A DNA stretch of 64,000 nucleotides from Pseudodonghicola flavimaris (GCF_030164425.1 NZ_JASNJD010000016.1:42909-106908), one strand, 5' to 3'. Shown: positions 8,599-17,827, counted from the stretch's first letter. Notes: generated by a model from the sequence alone, not told the origin. Numbers and translations are program-made.

Positions 8599-10011
8599 TC
8601 AGCCGCCGTTCTTCAGGGCGCCGTTTTCCCAGGTGCCGCTGGCCTCTTGTCCGGTGGCATAGCGCATGGTGCCCTCGCCCTGCCGTTTGCCGTTGCGGAA
8701 CATGCCTTCGTAGACATCGCCATTGGCATAGGTGGCCACGCCCTGGCCGTTGATCTCGCCGCCCGACCACTGGCCCTTGTAGCGGAAGCCGTCGGCCATC
8801 GCGATTTCGCCCTCGCCATCGCGCTGGCCGCCGACGAACTGGCCGGTATAGACCGAGCCGTCGGCATAGGTGGCCTTGCCCTGACCGTGGCGCTGACCGT
8901 CTTTCCAGTCGCCTTCGTAGCGGTAGCCGTCGGCATAGGTCATCACGCCGTAGCCGTCGTTCTTGGCGTTCTTGAAGCCGCCCTTGTAGGTGATGCCGTT
9001 GGTGTAGCTGGCGGTGCCCTCGCCGTCGATCACCCCGGCCTTCCACTCGCCCTCATAGGTCGAGCCGTCGGGATAGGTGATCTTGCCGGTGCCATCGGCC
9101 AGATCGGCGCGGAACTGGCCTTCGTAGATCGAGCCGTCGGGATAGGTGACGCGGCCCTGGCCCTCGATCTGCCCGGCGACCCAGGACCCGGTGTAGACAT
9201 AGCCGTCCTGACCGGTGAAGGTGCCCTGTCCATGGCGGCGGTCGTCGGCGAAATCGCCCTCATAGGTGTCGCCGTTGGCATAGGTGACCTTGCCTTTGCC
9301 CTCGCGCCGGCCGGCGACCAGCTCACCGATATAGATATCGCCGTTGGGCTGGGTCAGCGTGCCCTTGCCGCTGATCTGGCCATCGACCCAGGTGCCGACA
9401 TAGGTCAGACCGTCGGGCAGCGTCAGCGTGCCCTGGCCGTCGCGCTGGCCGGCCTTGATCTCGCCGTCGTAGATGGCGCCGTCGGGATAGGTGATCACCC
9501 CGTGGCCCTGTTTTTCGCCATTCACCCAGTCGCCGCGATATTCGTATCCGCCGGGGCTGGTCATCACCCCGTAGCCATTGTGCTGAGCGTTCAGAAAGCT
9601 GCCCTCGTAGCGCACGCCATTGGCATAGGTCGCCACGCCCTGGCCGTTGATCACCCCATCGACCCATTCGCCCTCATAGGTGCCGCCGTCGGAAAAGGTG
9701 ATCTTGCCCAGCCCGTTGGGTTTGCCCTTGGCGAAATCCCCCTCGTAGACCGAGCCGTTGGGGAAGCGCGCGGTGCCCTTGCCGCGGATCTCGCCATCGA
9801 CCCAGTCGCCGCTGTACTCATAGCCGTTGGGCAGACGGTAGGTGCCCTTGCCGTGCTGCAATCCGCCGCGGAAAGTGCCCTCGTAGACGCCGCCGATATC
9901 GTCTTCGGTGGTCAGAACCTGACCGTCCTGCGCCGCTGCCGTGCCGGCCAGCGCCCCGGTCAGTGCCAGGCCGGTCGCTGCCGCCGCCAATGCCTTGCCA
10001 AACTGTTTCAT
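8599..10011 (-). CDS. Exported MORN-repeat protein
   Basis: A 470-residue protein with an N-terminal signal peptide (residues 1-27, cleavage after GTAAA), a 14-residue linker, then 18 complete MORN repeats of exactly 23 residues (residues 42-455) and a partial nineteenth. Each unit follows YxGxWxxGxxxGxGxxxYxxG. The fold is an elongated beta-meander plate. The presence of a signal peptide places it in the periplasm or at the cell surface, although most characterised MORN proteins are cytoplasmic in eukaryotes. Phe and Trp alternate at one repeat position and the alternation slips between repeats 9 and 10, indicating a nine-repeat block duplication. It stands alone; its function is unknown, perhaps envelope structure or lipid binding. 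Confidence 0.88.
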   Translation of the reverse strand: MKQFGKALAAAATGLALTGALAGTAAAQDGQVLTTEDDIGGVYEGTFRGGLQHGKGTYRLPNGYEYSGDWVDGEIRGKGTARFPNGSVYEGDFAKGKPNGLGKITFSDGGTYEGEWVDGVINGQGVATYANGVRYEGSFLNAQHNGYGVMTSPGGYEYRGDWVNGEKQGHGVITYPDGAIYDGEIKAGQRDGQGTLTLPDGLTYVGTWVDGQISGKGTLTQPNGDIYIGELVAGRREGKGKVTYANGDTYEGDFADDRRHGQGTFTGQDGYVYTGSWVAGQIEGQGRVTYPDGSIYEGQFRADLADGTGKITYPDGSTYEGEWKAGVIDGEGTASYTNGITYKGGFKNAKNDGYGVMTYADGYRYEGDWKDGQRHGQGKATYADGSVYTGQFVGGQRDGEGEIAMADGFRYKGQWSGGEINGQGVATYANGDVYEGMFRNGKRQGEGTMRYATGQEASGTWENGALKNGG

Positions 10012-10203
10012 CGGATATCCTGCTTGCCTCGACTGCCGCTGTGCTGCGCTCTGACTGCTCTGCGGCGCCTCTAGAAACTAGGCGAGGGGCAGGGGACAGG
10101 CAATGTCTTTTGCGGTGACTTTGCGGCTGTGGCCTTCCCCTCGGGGCGGGATCTGTTAAATGGCCTTGAGGGCATTTGCGACGAAGAAAGACGCGAGGAC
10201 AGG

Positions 10204-11874
10204 ATGCAAGAGGCGATGTCGGACCGGTTCCGTGTCACGCTGGCGCAGGCCAACCCGGTGATGGGCGACCTGAAGGGCAATGCGGCGCAGGCGCTGGCGG
10301 CCTGGCGGGAGGGGCGCGCGGCGGGGGCCGATCTGGTGGCGCTGCCGGAGATGTTCATCACCGGCTACAACACCCAGGATCTGGTGATGAAACCGGCGTT
10401 TCACCGCGATGCCATTGCCGAGGTTCAGGCGCTGGCGGCGCAGATCACCGACGGTCCGGCCCTGGCCATCGGCGGCCCCTGGGTCGAGGACGGCCAGCTG
10501 TTCAACGCCTATTTCATCCTCAAGGGCGGCAAGATCGCCAGCCGGATGCTGAAGCACAACCTGCCCAACGAGCTGGTCTTCGACGAGGTGCGGATCTTCG
10601 ATTCCGGTCCGCTCGGCGGCCCCTATTCGGTGGGCAATACCCGCATCGGCAGTCCGATCTGCGAAGACGCCTGGCATGAGGAAGTGCCGGAGACGCTGGC
10701 CGAGACCGGGGCGGAATTCCTGCTGGTGCCCAACGGGTCGCCTTATTATCGCGGCAAGCACGACGTCCGGCTGGCGCATATGGTCTCCCGCGTGGTTGAG
10801 ACCGGGCTGCCGCTGATCTATCTGAACATGGTCGGCGGTCAGGACGATCAGGTCTTTGACGGCGCCAGCTTCGGGCTGAACCCGGGCGGTGAGCTGGCGT
10901 TTCAGCTGCCGCAGTTCGACGAGGCGCTGGTGCATGTCGATCTGGCGCGCGGCCCGGACGGCTGGCGCATCCTGCGAGGCGAGGAGCATGTCCATGCCTC
11001 CGAATGGGAGCAGGACTATCGTGTGATGGTGCAGTCGCTGCGCGACTACATGGGCAAGACCGGCTTCTCCAAGGTGCTGCTGGGCCTCTCGGGCGGGATC
11101 GATTCGGCCATTGTCGCGGCCATTGCCGTCGATGCGCTGGGGGCGGAGAATGTGCGCTGCGTCATGCTGCCGTCGGAATACACCAGCCCGGAGTCGCTGG
11201 AGGATGCCGAGGCCGTCGCCAAGGCCCTGGGCTGTCGCTACGACTATGTGCCGATCACCGAGGGCCGGGCGGCGATCACCAACACGCTGGCGCCGCTCTT
11301 CGCCGGGCGGGAGCCCGACCTGGCCGAGGAAAACATCCAGTCGCGGTTGCGCGGTCTGCTGTTGATGGCGCTGTCGAACAAGTTCGGCGAGATGTTGCTG
11401 ACTACCGGCAACAAATCCGAGGTGGCGGTGGGCTATGCCACCATCTACGGCGATATGGCTGGCGGCTATAACCCGATCAAGGATCTCTACAAGACCCGGG
11501 TGTTCGAGACCTGCCGCTGGCGCAACGCCAACCATCGGCCCTGGATGAAGGGACCGGCGGGCGAGGTGATCGCGCCGCGTGTCATCGACAAGCCGCCGAG
11601 CGCCGAGCTGCGCGCCGACCAGAAGGACAGCGACAGCCTGCCGGACTATCCGGAACTGGATGCGATCCTGGATATTCTGGTCGATCAGGACGGATCCATC
11701 GCCGATTGCGTCGCCGCCGGCTTCGATCGGGCCACCGCCAAACGGGTGGAGCATCTGCTCTATATCAGCGAATACAAACGCTTCCAGTCGGCGCCCGGGG
11801 CCCGGCTGACCAAACGGGCGTTCTGGCTGGACCGGCGCTATCCCATCGTCAACCGCTGGCGCGATCCGTCCTGA
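10204..11874 (+). CDS. nadE: Glutamine-dependent NAD+ synthetase
   Basis: A 556-residue two-domain enzyme that amidates nicotinic acid adenine dinucleotide. The N-terminal nitrilase-like glutaminase domain shows the Glu (ALPEMF), Lys (LKHNLPN) and Cys (PICEDAW) triad. The C-terminal ATP pyrophosphatase domain shows the P-loop LSGGIDSA and the TTGNKSEVAVGYATIYGDMAGG signature. The start at 10204 has GAGGA five nt upstream; MSDRFRV at 10216 is an alternative, and the open frame runs back to 10129 without a good ribosome site. Confidence 0.96.
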   Translation: MQEAMSDRFRVTLAQANPVMGDLKGNAAQALAAWREGRAAGADLVALPEMFITGYNTQDLVMKPAFHRDAIAEVQALAAQITDGPALAIGGPWVEDGQLFNAYFILKGGKIASRMLKHNLPNELVFDEVRIFDSGPLGGPYSVGNTRIGSPICEDAWHEEVPETLAETGAEFLLVPNGSPYYRGKHDVRLAHMVSRVVETGLPLIYLNMVGGQDDQVFDGASFGLNPGGELAFQLPQFDEALVHVDLARGPDGWRILRGEEHVHASEWEQDYRVMVQSLRDYMGKTGFSKVLLGLSGGIDSAIVAAIAVDALGAENVRCVMLPSEYTSPESLEDAEAVAKALGCRYDYVPITEGRAAITNTLAPLFAGREPDLAEENIQSRLRGLLLMALSNKFGEMLLTTGNKSEVAVGYATIYGDMAGGYNPIKDLYKTRVFETCRWRNANHRPWMKGPAGEVIAPRVIDKPPSAELRADQKDSDSLPDYPELDAILDILVDQDGSIADCVAAGFDRATAKRVEHLLYISEYKRFQSAPGARLTKRAFWLDRRYPIVNRWRDPS

Positions 11875-11971
11875 GCCGCGTGGTCAGGCTTGACAGAGGT
11901 CAGGGCTCCGGCGCTGGTTGAGGGGACCCGTTCGACGGGGGGGCTCATTGACGGTTCAGGAGGGTTTGCCG

Positions 11972-12934
11972 GTGGTTCATCATCCCGCATTGCAGGGCCT
12001 GGCGCCTTCGACCCTGCGGCTCTGGCTTGCCGTGCTCGGGGTCGGGCTGTGCTGGGGGGCGACCGGACCGTTGTCCAAACTGGCGGTCTCCACCGGGCAC
12101 GGCGCCATCGGGATCTCGTTCTGGAACACGCTGCTGGCGGCGCTGGTGACGACATCGATTCAGGTTCTGCGCCGGCGGCGGCTGCCCCTCAGTCCGCGCC
12201 ACATCCGGTTCTTTCTGGTCTGCGGCCTGCTGGGCACGGCGCTGCCCAGCAGCCTTTCCTATACCGCCTATGCGCATCTGCCGGTCGGCGTCACGGTGAT
12301 GCTGCTGTCGGCGATTCCGATGGTGACGCTGCTGCTGGCCTGGCCGCTGGGGCTGGAGGCCCCGTCGGCAGGCCGGGTCCTGGGGCTGGGTCTGGGTGCC
12401 GCGGGCGTGGCGCTGATCGTGCTGCCGGGCAGCAGCCTGCCGGACCCGTCGCAGGCGATCTGGATCCTGGCGCCGCTGGCGGTGGCGATTTCCTATTCCG
12501 GCGAGAATATCGTCATCGCCAAGTCCGAGATCCGCGACCTCGGCCCGTTGTCCACGCTCTGCGGGCTGAGCTGGGGGGCGCTGGCGCTGCTGACGCCGGT
12601 CATGCTGGTGACGGGCGCCGGTTTCGATCTCACGGTTTTCGGCCCGCCGGAGCTGGCGGTGCTGGGCATCACCGCGCTGAACATGGTGGCCTATGCCGGC
12701 TATATCTGGCTGATCGGCCGGGCCGGGCCGGTGTTCGCCGCCCAGGTCGGCTATGCGATGACCGGCACCGGGGTTCTGCTGGGTATGGCGTTCTTCGGCG
12801 AACGGCATTCGGTCTGGGTCTGGGCGGCGCTGGCGGTGATTGTTCTGGGGCTGACTTTGGTGCAGCCGCGGCAGCCGAAGGCGGTTGCCGTTACGACACC
12901 CGCGCCGGTTCCACAGGGACCTGCGAAAATGTGA
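11972..12934 (+). CDS. DMT-superfamily (EamA) transporter
   Basis: A 320-residue protein with about ten hydrophobic helices in two EamA halves, the usual topology of drug/metabolite exporters of the inner membrane. The GTG start at 11972 is preferred because AGGAGGG lies 7 nt upstream; an ATG at 11918 would add 18 charged residues with no ribosome site. The substrate is unknown. It is followed 33 bp later by an amino-acid-oxidase-like flavoenzyme, so export of an amine or amino acid is possible but only inferred from position. Confidence 0.85.
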   Translation: MVHHPALQGLAPSTLRLWLAVLGVGLCWGATGPLSKLAVSTGHGAIGISFWNTLLAALVTTSIQVLRRRRLPLSPRHIRFFLVCGLLGTALPSSLSYTAYAHLPVGVTVMLLSAIPMVTLLLAWPLGLEAPSAGRVLGLGLGAAGVALIVLPGSSLPDPSQAIWILAPLAVAISYSGENIVIAKSEIRDLGPLSTLCGLSWGALALLTPVMLVTGAGFDLTVFGPPELAVLGITALNMVAYAGYIWLIGRAGPVFAAQVGYAMTGTGVLLGMAFFGERHSVWVWAALAVIVLGLTLVQPRQPKAVAVTTPAPVPQGPAKM

Positions 12935-12955
12935 TGCGCCCGCTGGCGCCGGTCC

Positions 12956-12961
12956 TATAGT
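12956..12961 (+). promoter_or_regulatory. Candidate -10 element giving a leaderless mRNA
   Basis: TATAGT ends 6 nt before the ATG at 12968, and no ribosome-binding site precedes that ATG. Transcription could therefore start on the AUG itself. No clear -35 box is visible. Confidence 0.3.
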
Positions 12962-12967
12962 CGCGCC

Positions 12968-14299
12968 ATGCCCGGACCTCAGTTGACCCCCTTTGTTTCC
13001 GATCCCGATCTGCCGCCGCGTGTCGATGTGGTGGTGATCGGCGGCGGTATCGTCGGCACCTCCACCGCGCTTGAGCTGGCGGAGCGCGGCTTGTCCGTCC
13101 TGCTCTGCGAAAAGGGCGAGATCGGCGGGGAGCAATCCAGCCGCAACTGGGGTTGGGTGCGTCTGTCGATGCGCGATCCGCGCGAGATCCCGCTGATGAT
13201 CGAGGCGCTGCGGCTGTGGGAGGGGCTGGACGCCCGCGTCGGCGGCGCCACCGGCTATCGCCGCGCCGGCATCCTGTTCACCGCCGCCGATACGAAGACC
13301 TTTCGGCAGCAGGAGCGTTGGGCGGAAAACCTGCGGCCATATCAGATCGAGGCGCGGATGGTCTCTGGCGCGGACCTGGACGGGCTGCTGCCGGGGCGGC
13401 AGATCGGGCTGAAGGGCGCGCTCCATACACCGCTGGACGGGCGGGCCGAGCCGCAATGGGCCGCTCCCGCCGTGGCCGAGGGCGCGCGCGCCGCCGGGGC
13501 CGCCGTGCTGACCGGCTGCGCCGTGCGGGCCGTCGATCTGGCCGCCGGGCGGATTTCCGGGGTCTTCACCGAAAGGGGCCGCGTCGCCTGCGAGGCGGTG
13601 GTGCTGGCCGGCGGGGCCTGGTCGCGGCTCTTTGCCGGCAATGCCGGGATCGCGCTGCCGCAGCTCAAGCTTTTGAACACGGTGATGCGGACCTCTGCGG
13701 TCGAGGGCGGGCCGGAGGTGTCGGTCTGGGCCGATCGCTTCGCGTTGAGGAAACGCGCCGATGGCGGCTATACCGTCGCCTCCGGGGTGGAGAATACCTG
13801 CGATCTGGTGCCTGACAGCTTCCGGCTTATGCGGGCGTTCCTGCCGGCGTTGTTCCACGAATGGTCGAGCCTTAGCTTCCGGCTGAGCGGTCGCTGGCGC
13901 GAGGAGGCGAGGATGCCGCGCCGCTGGGCGCCCGGCGATGTGACGCCCTTCGAAACCTGCCGCGTTCTCGATCCCGCGCCGTCGGAGAAGGTGCTGAAAT
14001 CCTGCTGGGCCGAGGCGCAGCGGGCCTTCCCACTGCTGCAGGGCGCGCAGATGCTGCAAAGCTGGGGTGGCATGATCGATGTGACGCCGGACGCGGTGCC
14101 GGTGATCTCAGCCGTGGAGGGGATGGCCGGGATGCATATCGCCACCGGCTTCTCCGGCCATGGCTTCGGCATCGGGCCGGGGGCCGGGCGACTGATGGCC
14201 GATCTGGTGACCGGGGCGGCGCCAGTGGTGGACCCGACCCCGTTCCGGCTGTCGCGGTTCAGCGACGGCAGCCGCGTCACGCTCGACAAGGGGTTCTGA
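12968..14299 (+). CDS. FAD-dependent oxidoreductase (DadA/glycine oxidase family)
   Basis: A 443-residue D-amino-acid-oxidase-fold enzyme. The Rossmann GGGIVGTSTALELAERG motif is at about residues 24-40 and is followed by SSRNWGWVR; the C-terminal GFSGHGFGIGPGAGRLMADL closes the FAD site. Relatives oxidise amino acids or N-methylated amines. It follows the DMT exporter by 33 bp on the same strand. The substrate cannot be assigned. No ribosome site precedes the ATG, and a -10-like TATAGT sits right before it. Confidence 0.85.
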   Translation: MPGPQLTPFVSDPDLPPRVDVVVIGGGIVGTSTALELAERGLSVLLCEKGEIGGEQSSRNWGWVRLSMRDPREIPLMIEALRLWEGLDARVGGATGYRRAGILFTAADTKTFRQQERWAENLRPYQIEARMVSGADLDGLLPGRQIGLKGALHTPLDGRAEPQWAAPAVAEGARAAGAAVLTGCAVRAVDLAAGRISGVFTERGRVACEAVVLAGGAWSRLFAGNAGIALPQLKLLNTVMRTSAVEGGPEVSVWADRFALRKRADGGYTVASGVENTCDLVPDSFRLMRAFLPALFHEWSSLSFRLSGRWREEARMPRRWAPGDVTPFETCRVLDPAPSEKVLKSCWAEAQRAFPLLQGAQMLQSWGGMIDVTPDAVPVISAVEGMAGMHIATGFSGHGFGIGPGAGRLMADLVTGAAPVVDPTPFRLSRFSDGSRVTLDKGF

Positions 14300-14312
14300 C
14301 CCCGCCCGGCGT

Positions 14313-14339
14313 GGGAGGCACCCGGTTCGGGCACCTCCC
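14313..14339. terminator. Convergent terminator hairpin
   Basis: Inverted repeat GGGAGG / CCTCCC with an inner CCCG / CGGG stem around a short loop, between the FAD oxidoreductase (plus) and the metallo-hydrolase (minus). It could serve both strands; the T-tract is absent. Confidence 0.55.
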
Positions 14340-14356
14340 GTCTGACGGCGGGCGGA

Positions 14357-15289
14357 TCACATCATCTGATAGCTCACCGGGACGAAGCGGAACCCGTCGC
14401 CGCGTGCCTCGACGAAACCGGCGGCGGGGAAGGGCATGTGATAGCCGATCATCGGCAGCCGGTCGGCGGCCAGCATGCCCAGCACCTTGCGGCGCGAGGC
14501 GGTGGCGGCGGCCTTGTCCATGTCGAACTGCACTTCCCATTCGGGGTGGGCGAAGGACCAGACATAGTGGTTGGCCAGATCGGCGGTCAGCACCAGCTGC
14601 TGGCCGTGGCTTTCCAGCCGGTAGGACATATGCCCCGGCGTGTGGCCGAAGGTCGCCATGGCGGTGATGCCGGGAGCGACCTCTGCCCCGTCCTCGACAA
14701 AGCTCATCTTCTCCGCCAGCGGCGCGACGTTCTTCGCCATCAGCGCGCCGACCCCCTTGCTGGGGTCCGCCTTCGACCAGAAATCGTATTCCGCCCGACC
14801 GGTGACATAGCTGGCATTGGCGAAGGTTGGCGCGCCATCGGTCGTCAGCCCGCCGATATGGTCGGGGTGCATATGGGTGATCACCACCAGATCGATCTGA
14901 TCGGGGCTGAGCCCGGCCTCCGCCAGCGCGGTGCCGATCCCGCCCTGACCCAGCCCGGTGTCGAACAGGATCCGGCGGCCGCCGCTTTCCACCAGCGTCG
15001 GGGTGAAGAAGAACTGCGCCATGTCTGTGGGGATGAAGTTTTCCGCCGAGACGCGGGCGAAATCCTCATCCGAGGCGCCGCCGCCGAAGATTGCCTGCGG
15101 GTTTTCGCGCGGGACAGAGCCGTCGAGCAATGTGGTCACCCCCATTTCGCCCAGGGTGAAGCCGCGGGCGCGGGGCAGGCCGGTGCCGGCGGTGGCCTGT
15201 GCGCGGGCCGGCCGGGGCACGGCGGCGGCGGCCAGGGGCAAAGCGGCGGCGCCGGCCAGAGCGGCACGCCGGGTCAGGCTGAATGTCAT
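14357..15289 (-). CDS. Tat-exported metallo-beta-lactamase-fold hydrolase
   Basis: A 310-residue protein. The N-terminus SLTRRAALAGAAALPLAAAA carries a twin-arginine and a hydrophobic stretch, so export by the Tat system after cofactor loading is likely. The Zn-binding signature THMHPDHIGGL (HxHxDH) is in the middle, with a later His in the GHTPGHMSY segment. Family members include lactonases, arylsulfatases and quorum-quenching enzymes; which applies is unknown. It lies downstream of the degraded gene 15391-15843 on the same strand. Confidence 0.87.
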   Translation of the reverse strand: MTFSLTRRAALAGAAALPLAAAAVPRPARAQATAGTGLPRARGFTLGEMGVTTLLDGSVPRENPQAIFGGGASDEDFARVSAENFIPTDMAQFFFTPTLVESGGRRILFDTGLGQGGIGTALAEAGLSPDQIDLVVITHMHPDHIGGLTTDGAPTFANASYVTGRAEYDFWSKADPSKGVGALMAKNVAPLAEKMSFVEDGAEVAPGITAMATFGHTPGHMSYRLESHGQQLVLTADLANHYVWSFAHPEWEVQFDMDKAAATASRRKVLGMLAADRLPMIGYHMPFPAAGFVEARGDGFRFVPVSYQMM

Positions 15290-15390
15290 GGTCTACTCCT
15301 CGCTGAAATGACTGAGCGGGAATCTAGGCTGCCCGCGTCACAGGTCGAGGCTGATATGCGAAAGAGGCGATATAAAGCGCGGCTTTTCGC

Positions 15391-15843
15391 TCAGGCGATG
15401 CGCGGGCCCAATTCGGACGGGTCGGCATCGGTATGCCAGAAGGCCGCGGCGCCCTGCGGGCAGGCGGCGACGGCGCTGTCGAAGGCGGCCGGCAGCACGG
15501 CGCGGCGCAGGGTCCAGGTGGTGGCCTCGATCGCGTTGTCGGGTGTCAGGTTGTGGTGGGGGCGCAGCGCCTTGGCCTCTGCCGTCATCTCCTGGCGGCT
15601 GCCGAAGGGCGCTGCGGCAGCGAGATATCCCAGTTCTCGACGAAGATAGCGCGTGGCACGCAGGGCAGAATGGGGGCGAAGATGAGCCCTGCTGTACCGA
15701 GACGCGGCGGCGGAACACGTAGAGCACCCCCTGCAGCGCGGTATAGGCGGTATTGTCCGAGATCAGCCCATGCGAGCCCTGGCGTCGTCCAGCATGACGC
15801 GCCATTCGCGGCTGGCCTGTCGGTAGGTGTGCGGCATCGGCAT
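15391..15843 (-). pseudogene. Frameshifted small conserved protein (DUF2267-like)
   Basis: A coherent protein of about 150 residues is recovered only by switching frames three times. The pieces are PMPHTYRQASREWRVMLDDA, then LISDNTAYTALQGVLYVFRR, then LIFAPILPCVPRAIFVENWD, and finally a 65-residue open segment with ALRPHHNLTPDNAIEATTW to the TGA at 15391. Each switch (near 15767, 15687 and 15608) equals loss of one C in the reading strand. The assembled sequence resembles DUF2267 proteins of Rhodobacterales. It is either a real pseudogene or a cluster of sequencing errors; neighbouring genes show no such shifts. The family call is from memory. Confidence 0.68.
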
Positions 15844-15935
15844 GGCGGCCTCCCCTTCCGTGTATGGCCGAACGGCGGCCCGAACTGGACAAATCCATAC
15901 CTCTGTGACAAATGGCCGACAACAGGAGACGCCCC

Positions 15936-17261
15936 ATGACCACCACCCGTTTTGCCCCGTCGCCCACCGGCTACATCCACGTCGGCAACCTGCGCACTGC
16001 GCTGATGAACTATATGATCGCCCGCAAGTCCGGCGGCACCTTCATCCTGCGCATCGACGATACCGACCAGGAACGCTCGAAACAGGAATATATCGACGGC
16101 ATCCAGCAGGACCTGGAATGGCTGGGGATCAGCTGGGACCGGATGGAATATCAGTCCAAACGGCTGGACCGCTATCATGACGCCGCCGATAAGCTGCGGG
16201 CGATGGGGCGGTTCTACGAGGCGTTCGAGACGCCGACCGAACTGGACCTGAAGCGCAAGAAGCAGCTGAACATGGGCAAGCCGCCGGTCTACGATCGCGC
16301 CGCTCTGGACCTGTCCGAGGCGGAGAAGGACGCGCTGCGCGCCGAGCGGGGCAATGGCGTCTGGCGCTTCCTGCTGAACCGCGAGCGGATCGAATGGGAG
16401 GATGGCATCCTCGGCCCGATCTCGATCGACGCCGCCTCGGTCTCCGACCCGGTGCTGATCCGCGGCGATGGCCAGATCCTCTACACGCTCGCCTCGGTGG
16501 TCGACGACATGGAAATGGGCGTGACCAACATCGTGCGCGGCGCCGACCATGTGACCAATACCGCGACCCAGATCCAGATCATCGAGGCCCTGGGCGGCAC
16601 CGCCCCGGCCTTTGCCCACCATTCGCTGCTGACCGGCCCGCAGGGCGAGGCGCTGTCGAAACGTCTGGGCACGCTGTCCCTGCGCGATCTGCGTGAGCAG
16701 GGGGTGAAGCCGATGGCGCTCTTGAGCCTGATGGCGCGGCTGGGGTCCTCAGATCCGGTCGAGCTGCGCAGCAGTTTCGATGAGCTGATCGAGGGATTCG
16801 ACATCTCGCGCTTTGGCGCGGCACCGACCAAGTTCGACGTTCAGGACCTGTTCCCGCTGACCGCGCATCACCTGCAGTCGCTGCCGCTGGAGGCGGTGCG
16901 GGCCGAGATCGACGCGCTTGGCGTGCCGGCCGATCTGGCCGAACCCTTCTGGCTAATGGCGCGGGACAATATCACCACGCTGAAGGATCTGGACGGCTGG
17001 TGGACGCTCTGCCGCGACGGGGCGGAGCCGCTGATCGACGACGAGGACAAGGATTTCATCGCCGAGGCGATGACGCTGCTGCCCGAGCCGCCGTTTACCG
17101 CCGAGACCTGGGGCGAATGGACCGCAGCGGTGAAGGCCGCCACCGGCCGCAAGGGCCGTGGCCTGTTCATGCCGCTGCGCAAGGCGCTGACCGGCATGAA
17201 CCACGGGCCCGAGATGGCGGCGCTGATGCCGCTGCTGCAGAAGGTGCGGGCGAAGGCCTAA
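15936..17261 (+). CDS. gltX: Glutamate--tRNA ligase
   Basis: A 441-residue class I aminoacyl-tRNA synthetase. The HIGH-type motif FAPSPTGYIHVGNLRTAL is at residues 5-22 and the KMSKS-type motif appears as LSKRLG near residue 245. The anticodon-binding region is alpha-helical. Alphaproteobacteria usually hold two GltX paralogues, one often charging tRNA-Gln for the GatCAB route; which this is cannot be decided here. The ATG at 15936 follows AGGAG by 7 nt. The stop overlaps the convergent downstream gene. Confidence 0.95.
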   Translation: MTTTRFAPSPTGYIHVGNLRTALMNYMIARKSGGTFILRIDDTDQERSKQEYIDGIQQDLEWLGISWDRMEYQSKRLDRYHDAADKLRAMGRFYEAFETPTELDLKRKKQLNMGKPPVYDRAALDLSEAEKDALRAERGNGVWRFLLNRERIEWEDGILGPISIDAASVSDPVLIRGDGQILYTLASVVDDMEMGVTNIVRGADHVTNTATQIQIIEALGGTAPAFAHHSLLTGPQGEALSKRLGTLSLRDLREQGVKPMALLSLMARLGSSDPVELRSSFDELIEGFDISRFGAAPTKFDVQDLFPLTAHHLQSLPLEAVRAEIDALGVPADLAEPFWLMARDNITTLKDLDGWWTLCRDGAEPLIDDEDKDFIAEAMTLLPEPPFTAETWGEWTAAVKAATGRKGRGLFMPLRKALTGMNHGPEMAALMPLLQKVRAKA

Positions 17262-17827
17262 GCCGCGGGGACGACCGTCGCGCCCAGCAGGGCCAGGTGG
17301 TCGTCCACGACCTGACGTTCGCGCGGGCTGAGCGCCTGGTTGCGCGGATAGCGCGGGGCGGCGCGGTCGTTCAGGATCGGCGCCTCCCAGCCGTCGGTGG
17401 TGGCGAAGAATCGTTCGGCGCCGGCGATGCCGAATTCGCGCAGATAGCCCTGCACCACCACATCGAGATAGCTCATCAAGATGGGATGGCGCCGGTCGTC
17501 GCCGGTGCGGCTGCGATCGGGCACGGCATAGACCGCGATTTCGATCTCGCGGTCGAGCGTGTGGGTCACCGCCGCTGTCGCGGGCAGCCGGTCATAGGCC
17601 CATTCGCGCTGGTCCAGCGCCTCCCAGTCGCCACCGGGGACATGGGCGATCATGCCCTCGATCTCGCTTCCGGGGTCGGGGATCGCGGTCAGAAAGGCGA
17701 CCTGACGCAGGTCGGTGTGCCGCCAGGCGCGGCGCCAGCCGGCCAGCCGTGCCGGATGCGGATCGGCGAAATCATGGGTCGCCGAATTCACCAGGCTGCC
17801 GTAGCCGAAGAAATAGGGATCTGCCAT
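17258..17827 (-). CDS. Gamma-glutamylcyclotransferase-like protein
   Basis: A 189-residue protein starting MADPYFFGYGSLVN, the FGYGSL motif of the gamma-glutamylcyclotransferase (AIG2-like) fold, with the expected acidic residues further on. Members cleave gamma-glutamyl peptides to 5-oxoproline, but many bacterial ones are uncharacterised. The start at 17827 has GGAGG 8 nt upstream and is preferred over 17872. Its stop overlaps the gltX stop by 4 bp (convergent). An FNR/Nnr-type box lies 32 bp upstream, between it and the divergent nsrR. Confidence 0.75.
   Translation of the reverse strand: MADPYFFGYGSLVNSATHDFADPHPARLAGWRRAWRHTDLRQVAFLTAIPDPGSEIEGMIAHVPGGDWEALDQREWAYDRLPATAAVTHTLDREIEIAVYAVPDRSRTGDDRRHPILMSYLDVVVQGYLREFGIAGAERFFATTDGWEAPILNDRAAPRYPRNQALSPRERQVVDDHLALLGATVVPAA

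Noticed and set aside
8647..9888. Possible CRISPR or satellite array because of regular DNA repeats
   Set aside because: The 69-bp period is coding, diverged and without identical repeats and unique spacers.
8590..10074. 494-residue plus-strand frame with regular repeats opposite the MORN gene
   Set aside because: Its apparent repeats are the antisense image of the 69-bp MORN repeats; the MORN frame has a signal peptide and conserved Gly/Tyr/Trp pattern.
11945..14059. 704-residue open frame on the minus strand opposite the DMT and oxidase genes
   Set aside because: Gln/Arg/Pro-rich low-complexity translation typical of antisense to GC-rich genes; the plus-strand genes carry clear motifs.
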